A stretch of 17,713 nt of DNA from Rodentolepis nana (lineage: Eukaryota; Platyhelminthes; Cestoda; Cyclophyllidea; Hymenolepididae), in the NCBI GenBank assembly GCA_900617975.1, contig UZAE01000839.1, positions 1 to 17,713 on the forward strand. Reading direction: 5' to 3'. Position numbers and translations under genes: made by a program. This document shows, piece by piece, positions 1 through 10,600 of this stretch (position 1 is the first letter of the stretch; each line of letters begins with the position of its first letter). The notes under the pieces are model-generated. The model was not told the origin of the DNA and searched no databases. It was given only the letters and a program-made list of their open reading frames with translations.

Positions 1-307
1 TGGCAGGCGTTATTATAGGTAAAATTAGCCCTTTAGTTGACTTCAGGCTTCACAGAAAGGAAGATGAACATCAAAGTGGCAAAACGTCGAGAGGGAGACA
101 GAATAATGATTCACAGACGAAAAAGAGACAGACAGATACAAAGGTAGAAAAAGGTGAGGTGAGTACTGTGGAAGTAGTCGAATATGCCATACAGTGGGGT
201 GAAGGTAGTTTGAAGTCAGAAGTCAACTGCCGAATAATAGACTTTTTGCCCTATGAGCATACGTTACCCAGGGTGCACCACGTGGAGGTAAGTCTATCGC
301 ACACCCC
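1..307 (-). repeat. SINE-like dispersed repeat, copy A (tail cut by window edge)
   Basis: This is one of five related copies. Taking the GGGGTG end as the head, this copy runs on the minus strand from 307 to beyond position 1. It carries the conserved head block with overlapping palindromes CCACGTGG and GGTGCACC. It also has the internal inverted repeat AGTTGACTTC (35-44) / GAAGTCAACT (219-228). It lies in an intron of the muscle gene, antisense to it. Confidence 0.85.
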
Positions 308-1444
308 TCATTGACAATATATTGAAATATGCTAATAATTTTTATGAATCAATCGGTTCTATTCTGGGTAAAAATTATTTGAAATCTTAAATATTTCACT
401 CCGTTGGTTTATCCAATTGTTATTGATTGTCTTTAGCTGAGAAATTACAAAACCGCCCCCAGGTTTTCATTAATGTTTCACATCTTCTAAATCTGCTAAT
501 GTTAATTGTGAGCGAGGCATAATCTTCAGACAGACAATTGTAAGAGTGTCTTCAAACCATAGAGAAAAAAACACGAGAAACACATTTTTACCGAATAGAA
601 ATCAATTATTTTTGTATAAGTTAAATTAAGTATTGCTTAGCAGTTATTCGGATAATGTAAATCTCTATTCAAGTAGCCTTAGCAGAATTTAAAATATATT
701 GCTGGAATTTGTTTATTTCGCATTATTATTAAGTTGGAGGATCTGTGGCTATTTTGGGGGCTAATTAGGTTATATCAATTTTCTATAAATAAATTCGTTT
801 GGTTTTAGGTTATGGAAAGGTTTCCGATTGGTTGATGTGAAGGCTTAATCTAAATCAATTTTGTACTATTAGGTTTAATGTGTCCGCTCTGTAAAACGCA
901 GAGAAAAATCGATTTCATGAAAACCTTGAATATGCTTCTTACTCAAGCTTGGTATAAATCATTTCTCGTGATCAATAACTCGGTAGACTCTACTTCGTAA
1001 GGATAACCTTACCATTGGAATTAACTTAAAGCATATGATAGCATTAGAAGTAAGAATATAAATCACTGGAACTCATATCGAAAATGTTGCGATTCTTTTC
1101 ATTTCTTGAAAGTCCAATATATAATTTGGATTTTTACATATTTTTTGCATTAATGTCAATCTATGTACTAATACGACACAGATTTCTACCAAATTAATTG
1201 AATATTATTAACTCTACATTGGCAATTAAATGGAGTAAATCTGGAATTCACATGATTCCCAAACGCTTCCTTTGCTAGCTTTTATTATTCATTCCTTCAA
1301 TTTTGCCTCAGAATTTTCTTAATATGCTTCACGGATTTAAGTCTGGATTTTATCAATCAATTCCCCTTCCATTATTCAACTTACTGTATGTCCGATGGGT
1401 AGTTCGTATGATATTGCCCTTTCTTTATTTAAGCGTGATTCCAG
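308..1444. other. Intron of muscle gene (right part; left part holds repeat copy A)
   Basis: AT-rich with no open frame resembling a domain, no RNA gene and no tandem repeat. The sequence becomes T/C-rich near the acceptor at 1443-1444. Confidence 0.6.
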
Positions 1445-1690
1445 AAGAACGTGAACAGTACGAGACGGTGGCAATGCAAAACAATGCCTACGACACAATG
1501 GCGTCTATGGGACAGCCAGCCGAAAACAACGCTGTTCACTATGAGCCTCCAAGTTTTCGTCAACAGATTACCTGTGCCAAAACCAACCTAGCTGAAGGCG
1601 ACCGAACTCGATTCATTGGTGAGGTGTCTCCGACAGGCGATTCCACTCTTCAAATCGACTGGCTTAAAGATGGAGAGCCCATAGTAATAG
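1445..1690 (+). CDS. Muscle Ig gene exon 1 of window: linker and first half of Ig1
   Basis: Acceptor AG at 1443-1444 follows a T-rich stretch; donor GT is at 1691. The exon enters in phase 2 (two bases of a split codon) and leaves in phase 1. It encodes an acidic linker (residues 1-33), then the A to C strands of Ig1, beginning PPSF and ending WLKDGEPIVIG. The frame stays open further upstream to about 1303, but that stretch reads like intron. An acceptor at about 1311 is possible but less likely. The true left border is therefore the least certain part. Confidence 0.75.
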
Positions 1691-4600
1691 GTTCGTTTAA
1701 TGCCTTATTTGTGCTTTGATGGTGTGGCGTTGTATATGCGTACATGTCAAGTCAGAGGTCAGGAAGCAGACATTCACTGGACCGCATTCAGTGAAGTGCA
1801 AGACCGAACAGACTGGTTAAGCATATTCAGCAGAAATGAATAAATTCGTGTTTCTAAGTGAAATTTTGGAGTTAATAGTGTTTTTTGTCATTTCTCTCTG
1901 AATATACTTTACGTTATATCCATTCAGAACCAGGATATCTTGTTAACTTGAAAATGAATCATTGGGAAAGGCGCCACGGACACAGTAGTTTACTTTCTGT
2001 TAGTAAAGAAAAACAAGAGATGACTCCTCCTGTGTGTTACTGTTTTGGAGTTTTGTAACATTTCTTCAGCCTAACGCTGCCACTTCTTAATGGCTCTCAG
2101 TCACCCAATTTTGTATTTTCTTCATGTCATTTAACTTAGAATAAGTGGCATTGAAGGTTTCAGGAGGGAATACGAAATAAAATCCTCTTCTGATGGGCCA
2201 CGTAGTCTTTAATTTTCTTCTTTTACCAACCCCAACGTTCGCTGTCAAGTGAACTAGATTCACAGATCCAAACAAAATAATTTTATCGAGTTCACTTTCA
2301 TTTGCAGTGTTTTAATTCTCGAAAAGCTAGCTCTCAGATTAAAGCCCAACAAACAAGATTCGCAATAATAAATATAGTTTTATTCAAAAAACGAACATAA
2401 AATTTTGCCAGTTCATTGATTTTTTAAACTACCCTACTTAGTTTTTCGGTCCACCCCACGCAAAACGAAGCATTATTGACATTTTATCGATTTTGTAAAC
2501 GCTCATAAAATAAATTGATTCACCCTCAAACTTGAGATAGAATATGAATAACACAAAAAATTATCTTATATAATATATATTTATATCCACTTTATTTATG
2601 TTTTTTCATTTTATGGCTTTGCTTTTTGGCCCCACAAGATGAGATTTGTGAAAGACCAATTCAATGCAACTTTCTATTAAGGATTGTTGTTACAATCTGT
2701 CTAATTCTATAAACAAAGTCAACTGGGAAAAAAGCCAATATTAATCACTTAGCCCCATTTATCCCTTGCTAGTTGTTAGCCCCTCCCCCCACCCCTCCCT
2801 CCTCCCTATTTCGGGTATGTACACATAAATCTGGAACCTTTCCCCCAAAATCCCCCTAATACCCTTCGACGTGTCCAAATGTAGGTGATCGGGAAAATGG
2901 AGGGAAAATTAGTCATCTCACCATGACCTTTAAGCAGCAACTGCACATTGAAGCGGACCTCTTATGTGCATTCTTACGTTCTAACTAAAGAGCTAGAATT
3001 TTACGCGCCCTGCTTGTCGGAAAATTTTGCATGGATTACATGTTTCCTAAAAAGACTGACTTGAAACATCTCTTGTAGGCAGCCGTTTCAGTAGTATGTT
3101 TGATCGTGGCATGGTCGTTTTGGACATCACCTGTTGCTACCCCGAGGATAGTGGATCCTACGTCTGCGTTTTAACTAACAAAGCCGGTCGTGTTGAGAGT
3201 TCACCAATTTCCATCACGTAAGTTTTGATGTTAGTTATTCATCTGTTCATGTAATTGTGCTCTTAACTAGGAATTGCAAAAGTCAGAATTTCATACTTGA
3301 AGAATGTTTAGTTATTCATTTCAAATGGTAGACTTTATGAGAGTAGTTATAAGTTATTTAGTTGACTTCGGGATTCACAGAGAGGAGGAGGAACATCATA
3401 GTCGCAACAAGTTGAGGGGGAAGGGGAACAGAAGACTGATTCACAAAGAAAAAGGTAAGGTGAGATGAATGCTGTGAAAATGGTCGAATATGACATACAG
3501 TGGGTATGATTATACGTTGCCCAGGGTACACCACGTGGAGGTAAGTCTTTCTCACACCCCTATTTGTAGAAATTAGTAGAATTTTTAAGAGCATTTGATT
3601 GAAATTGCTCAATAAATTTCAGTGATAAGAACCTTGGACTCGTTATAGAAATAATACTGGATTGGGGTTGGAAAATGTTGCCGCAACATAAAGTGATTAC
3701 GCCAATCAGAATTCGTATTCATATAGTAATATTTCTTACTATTCTAGCAATTCTATGAATTGTAGTCACTTTGACTTTCGTACCTCTTGAATCTTTGATT
3801 CTTGCAAAAGGTCTTGGTGATTAAGCCATCACCATTTGTCAAAATGTCATCCTCCAATCCGACAGTGTGTTCAGTGCCAACCCATTTTCGTGGAAATTTT
3901 TGGGGTACAGATTTTTTTATTTTGCAAATTCACAAGAGTAGCTCTAACAAACATCTGAAAATAACTGTGAAACTCTCCATGTTCCACAATTGAGAATGGA
4001 AACATCTAGAATTCATTCAAACTCCTTCTATCTCTCACCAAAAGCAAGATCTTATATCTTTGCGTTAACTTACTCAAGCAATAAAATGTATAATGGCTTT
4101 ATGACTAAACGAGTTAGATGCATATCAAGGTCGAGTGATTTCAAGAAGGAATAGGGAATTTTCAGCCTGAAAATTTAGATAAACCCTAATCGCTTTTGAT
4201 GCTTACTTCAAAATTGTGTTACTCAAGCTAAAATTTATACCCATAAGTGCGTCCATTTAAAGGAATGGAACCTATCACTATCGGGTTTATTATTCTCATT
4301 TTTTAAAATGAACCATTCAAATTCAGCGTTTCTCCTGGTATTTGATTGTAAATTTGCCGCTGAGTTTAGGCGAAATGTCTACTTAGTATTGGCTCTTAGA
4401 GAGCGACAATGTCTACATCTGATTGGATTACCGTTCCTCCATCACTTTGGAGTTTGCAAACACATTTGTACGGCCGCATTGGATGCGTCTCATCGATAGG
4501 GTAGAGCGGAAAGGGATTGGGGCGGGGTGGGGAGGGGTGGGGAGGGGGGGGGGATTAAAAAAGTGATACTGTGGGATGGTACGCACACAGGCAAGGGGTC

Positions 4601-7600
4601 ACGGTTGAATTGGTTCTGCCAAGGGAAAAATACATTAAAAAACCATTTTTATTGTAAATTTTGGAAGTTTCCAATGTTCTCATGTGGGAGCCTGAAGCGT
4701 GGAGAGAAGAGTTAGTTTTACCTGCATGGTTAAGATTTTTATGGCCAATAAATTTATACTTTGCCATTGTTATGGATGGGAGATTGAATTAGCAATGAAA
4801 ACTATGCTTAATTAAATTAATGAGCATTTAGATTATCAAATTAATCCTACAGTTGGAGCAGATTGATGTAAATTATTCTTCTGGTAATTGTAATCTATTT
4901 TCCTTCGTGGCCAATAATTCCATGAAATTACATCCAACATTCAGGGAGAGTACAAAAGTAATGGCTCTCACACACACTATAGAATCTTCCATAATTTAAG
5001 TCGTTTCAGTATCACCATTCCCCAAGACAACCACAGCCAAGTAACGCTCAGTGCTGAAATTATGTCGGATTGATCCTAAGACAATTGGACTATGTTTTCT
5101 GGAGGGACATATAAAAAATGTTGCACTTTGTCACCCCACCTCCCCCCACCCCCTTCCTCCAGAGCACCCAAACAATCGACACTGAGGGATGATAAATCGT
5201 TAAGCTCCCCAACACCAAGGGAACGCTGTCAAAAGCGCAGTTCAAAATGCATGCGGTGTTGCACCGCCTTATCACCAAGATCTCATATTCTCCAGGAATA
5301 AAGTGCCATAGTGATACATTATTCTCAGTCATTCTGGACTTATCCAAGGAACCTCTTATCTTACTGTTTAACTTTCCACATAATTCCATTGATCTGGAAG
5401 AACAACTTGTTGGGAATGCGAAAAGCAATTCTCCCTGTCACAGTGACAGAAGACAGGGGCATGAACCCTAAATTCCATATTGATTGGTAACGAACGATGC
5501 GTAATATCGACAACCATACCTTTGTGTATGATTTATATTTAAATAAAAATTTCTCGTTCCGACAAGTGCTAATTTATTAGGAATGCAAAGAAATTGGCAA
5601 TGGTATTTAGCCCAGATGATTTAAAGTTAAAAATATTTTTTTTTTCAAGTTGTAAAAATGAGGTTCGATTTTATGAGGCAAATTTAAACAAAAATTATTT
5701 GACACATTGAATGCACTGAATTCGTTTTGGTAAACTGACAGTGTTCTGATCTGCTTAAATTTGTTTAACTATAACGCCATTCAAAAAATTAATCAAATAT
5801 GATTCAGCCATTTTTATATTTTCTGTTCCCATTATGTAAATATTTCATATCTTGTAAAGTAATATTATTTTGTGTATATCTCTCTTTTAAAACGTAACCT
5901 GGAGGAAACAGCAAAGTCTTTTTCCCTTCTAATTCAGAAGGGATTTACTATACCATATGCATTTTAATTTAAAACTTAGGTGATACTAAAACTCATTTAT
6001 TTATTTATTTTTCTTCCAATAGTTGCGAAGCTGGAGCTCGAATCGTCACGAATTCTAATCTCTCGGAGAGCTCAGTTAACCAACTAAAGCAGCTGGATAA
6101 TCCTGATGGTGATTACAATCAGTAAGTTCTGTCAGTTGTGTCTCAATTTTTTATCCAGAAAATTTCATGAAATATTTTATCCATCTATCTATCTGCCAAC
6201 CTATTTAGTGATGCTTTCATTAAGGGCTCTCCCACCTATTTCAACACATATTTTCACCCCGGAAAGGCTAGTATATCTATTTCTCACTTTCCTTTTCCGG
6301 TGTATTGTGCCTTTTTTCAGTCAAAGAATGATAGCATCAACCGGGCGGTGAGAAAGAGTACCACCTCTCTCCCCCCCTTAATATTATATGCGGGCTATTA
6401 TGAGGACCCCCGAATTCCTGTAAAGATGAAAAGGTATTCATATTTAAATCGTCTTTAAATCCTATAGCCTAAATGAATAGAACTTAATCGATCGATAATG
6501 AAGATTGGATCATTGATTTTCTAGTGCGGCCAAGCGAGATTTCTTTCCCGACCAAATAATTTATTGTTTTTTTGAAATTCCGCTCCCGTATGTTTAACAG
6601 AAGTCTCCCCTGGTAATGGCACCCGCATATTTTGAGGGGGGGGGGTCTTTTATACCCACTTTGTGAAAAGGTACCATGATATCTGATAAGTGTGAAGGGA
6701 GCTAATGCAATGAGATACGGGGTCGCTGGTGAATGGCCGTTTCATGGTTGGGTATTCGCAAAAAAGAACAGCTAATTTTACCTACTATTAAAGTGGAATG
6801 TAGTGAACTATTTTTAACAAAGGAATCGGTAAGCAAACTGGGAAATTTGAGGTACATTTACAAGTCTTCTTTTCCTTACTAGATGAATTCCGCATATACA
6901 GAATATGTCATACTCTTCTGAGTCGTCAAGAGTAGTCAGTTATCAATCCTGTTTACAAACACCAGTTTAATATTAAATTATCGGGGTTGCTAAAGCAGAT
7001 TACTTTCACCCTCGGTCTCAGAATAAAGTTTAAAAATGGAATCTTAAATTTTGGTCCTTTAAAATGCACGTCATTCCAAAGGTCCTAAGCCTAATTCAGT
7101 GGAGCAAACTGGCATGAATTTCAATAGATTGCTCTAATTTGTTCAGCAAGTTTGAGCGAAATAGCTTCCAATAAATAAGTACATAGAAAGGTAAATTAAA
7201 TGCACGCAACACTGTTGCATTTGAAATTTGATCTTTTATTTTTCTATTGACGTACAGAACTTTCAGCAGAATAAAGAGTAGAATTTTCATTTAACTGATG
7301 AAGATAGTAGGATATTAATGATTCAATCGATGTTAGCTTAATAGAACTCACATGAGTTCACTCAAACAAAAATTGAATAAAAATGGGGTGTTGATCGATG
7401 GTGTATCGGGCGAACTCATTGAAGATGGGGGAAAGAATAGACTTAGAAGATACAAGGAGACAGCTCAGAAAATTGGAAAATAGACCTTTTGACTAAAACC
7501 AGGTGATAGTTCGCAAACAAAATCGTTAACCAATAAAATCTGCCACGCAACAGTTTGAAACTGAGGCCCATAAATCAACATGGGAGAATTACTCAGTAAG

Positions 7601-10600
7601 TGCATCTTTATATCTTGCTTAAATTTTAGTTTTGAGCAGACACCTGATCCGATTCCACCCTCATTCACTGGAGCCATTGTACCTCCCCAACTCACCACTG
7701 TCGAGACCATGGATGCTTACTTTGAGGTGCCCGTTGAAACTGGAAATGGCGTCAAGGTCAATTTTGTGTGGCTCCAAAATGGCGAACCTGTTCATTTCGG
7801 TAAGTCATTCAGCCAGTCAGTTCTTTCATAACACCCAACTTCTACGCTTGTAAAGTTGTAATAGGAAGACAGTAATCGAATTGAATTTTTAACAAATTCT
7901 ATCATTCATTGAATTGTGATGATACATGCAATTGATGCTTTATCTCCTAGGCTCCCGTATCAACGGAAAACTCGAAATGGGAATGGCAAGTCTGAGCTTC
8001 AAGTATGTGCTTGCTTCGGATATGGGTTCCTATGTGTGCTGTGTCACCACTGAACATGGAGAAGCTCAAAGCCAGCCTGCTGAATTGGTTGTTGAGACCA
8101 CCAAGAATCTCGACATGGAAACCCAACTGAAGGCTCCAAATGGTAAGCCTCTATTTAAGAAGATATTATCCAAACGACTTGAGAACATAGAAGAGACTCT
8201 TTGTTTCCACTTAAAAATTGGTCACTTTGCATTGAAAAGAAGAATGAAATTGTATGGTGAATATTTTAATGATATTATTAGAAGGATTTGGAAAAGTTAA
8301 TAAATTTAAAACTAGTCTAAAAACTGTCACAAGAGTTCGATTCCAAAATTTTAATCTAGATTTGGGACCATCTACCTAATAAAATTGCTTTTCAGTCAAA
8401 TTAACTATTTGAATTTAATTTCCATGTTAATAAATCTACTTGCCTTTGATTGAGATCTGAAAAATTATAGCATACCTATTTCATATCAAAAATGATATCA
8501 AAAGTGGGAAGTACAATGTACCTAACCTAGCGTTAGGTTGATATCCTTCTAGTATAAATCGTATTGATAAAGTTACTCCATTATTTTAGGTCTCCAAGCT
8601 GTTAAGGCCCTCGAAGAAATGCTGAATGCGCCCAAACCCGACAACTTCCAAGAAGAAGGCCCAGCGGCTATGCCTACTATTGTTATTCAACCGAAACCTG
8701 TTGGAAGCTGCGTTGAAGATGAGCCTGTAGAATTCCGTCTGCAATACGAGCCATCAACTGATGCAAGTCTCGTTGTCCAATGGCAAGTAGATTTCAAAAC
8801 TATAATATACTCTACTTAAAACCATTTCAGTAATAGGGGTTTCCTGGTTTAGGTGCAAGGATGGTGAGCCACTGACAAACGGGACACGTTTCCATGTTGA
8901 ATATGAACGTGGTATTGCCAGCCTGTTGATTCGCCATACTATTCCTGAGGACAGTGGTGTCTATAGCTGCATGATCGCTAATGCCACAGGCACAGTTGAA
9001 AGTGACCGTCTCGAACTCCAGTGTACTCCAAGCGCCGCCATCATCACTCAAAGCAATCTGCTTGAGGGATCGGAAGGTTACAAACTCATTCAAGCTATTG
9101 AACAAGGCAATGAATCGTAAGAACTTGAAAAATTTTGTTCTTTCTAGGTCCCTGACTCAGCTTATATTTGTTTATTATCGGTCAATTACAATTAACTCCA
9201 TTCTTAATTGGCAGCAGATTAAGTCTTCCAAATTAAAGTCCCAGTATGGTTGTCTACAACAAATTTCCAATTAATCGATATTTTTGAACGTTATTTAAAT
9301 AAAATTTTATTTATTTGAGATCAATGTCGAAAACCAGTCCTCCAGCCTCCTTGAAGTCATTTCACTTAGCTACCAAGCATTTATTTATATCGAATGGTAG
9401 GGTTTCTGATGGATATCATTAGCCAATAAGTTGACTCCTGGCTTCACAGAGGGGTGGAACAGACGAAGTCACAAAAATTCGAGAGGGTAAACTGAAGAGT
9501 GATTTAAATTAGCCAAAGAGACAGCCACAAAGGCGGAGAAAAAGGAAAGGTGAGTACTGTGAAAGTGGAGGAATATGATATACAGAGTGGTCATTGTAAT
9601 TTAAAGTCAACTGCCGGTTTACAGACACTTTTCGCATATGAGTATATGTTGCCCAAAGTGCACCACGTGAAGGTAAGTCTATCGCGCACCCCTAACCACA
9701 AGGCAAAATTAAATGGAAAAATAATGAGTTTAAGTCGAAAAAAATAAGGATTTGGCAAATAGCCGATTGGTCTGTGTGCGGTAAGCGTAACATGGAGAGT
9801 GGTGGTTGGGGATACCCATTTATAAGAATAATTTTTTAAATGAAATTTCAATCACACCTGATCTCTTGTGGTAGGTGTAGAATTTGTTCAGTTTTATGCT
9901 TAAAGCCTAAAACCGTAGCCCATTATTTCTTAGGTTTGATACTGCACGTTACGCCGATGAAGAGCAGACCCCGACACCTCCAAGTATTGACGTGCAACTC
10001 AACCCAGCAGAGGTCATTTTAGGCTCTCCAGTGCGTTTCTTGGTACGCATGAGTGGCTACCCAACACCCGAAATCGAGTGGTTTATTGATGGCGAACCCG
10101 TTCACCAGGTAAATACTATGCTCTGTTCGCCCTCTTTGAAACCTCGATGGTAATAATCGCTAAAATTCTTCATTTTTTGTCATATATCAGGATTCCATTA
10201 TCAAAGCTCTTAGTGACGGCGGTATCAGTGTGCTTGAGATCAATAAAACCCAATTCGAATTGGGTGAACACGAGATCAGAGTTCGTGGATCAAATAGTCA
10301 GGGTAACATTGAAGCCAGCACTCAAATGATTGTTCATCCAGCCGATTACAAGCTTCCCGATCTCAAGCACGTAATGCCAGAAAATCCATTCAGACGACAA
10401 GCTCAATTGAAGCACGTAGAGCGCACTGAAGAATTGAGCAAAGCCTTTTCGAAAGCTAAACCGAAACCGGAGAAGATCATCCAAATGGAACAAGGTACTG
10501 AGATACGAGTCAAGACCTTCCGTTCTCCTGAGGTAGTAGCAGCTGAGGAACTACTTACTAAAGTTACCACTGGTCTTAGAAAGTCAAACAGAGTAAGTTC

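Larger units (their letters stand above)
3218..6022. other. 2.8-kb intron between Ig1 and its linker exon
   Basis: It contains repeat copy B (3314-3560), a six-run G-rich tract (4519-4553), a C-rich tract (5134-5153) and a less AT-rich patch (about 5090-5471) with open frames on both strands. No Ig-like or other recognisable exon was found. Confidence 0.7.

Noticed and set aside
288..307. Repeat head as a spliced-leader RNA gene (exon plus GTAAGT donor)
   Set aside because: No Sm-type site or short stem-loop RNA follows the donor, and the element's retroposon ends point to the opposite orientation.
1303..1444. Upstream extension of the first muscle open frame
   Set aside because: It is hydrophobic, T-rich and unlike linker or Ig sequence. 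It lies before a usable acceptor at 1443-1444, so it is most likely intron.
3358..3612. 84-codon minus-strand frame
   Set aside because: It lies almost entirely inside repeat copy B and has no domain.
3802..3993. Possible extra muscle exon in the large intron
   Set aside because: An acceptor-like site precedes it, but there is no Ig or linker motif and no suitable donor.
8333..8344. GAGTTCGATTCC, similar to a tRNA T-loop or B box
   Set aside because: No A box, acceptor stem or anticodon arm is found upstream.
9550..9851. Overlapping frames on both strands
   Set aside because: They are within or next to repeat copy C and unrelated to the spliced muscle protein.
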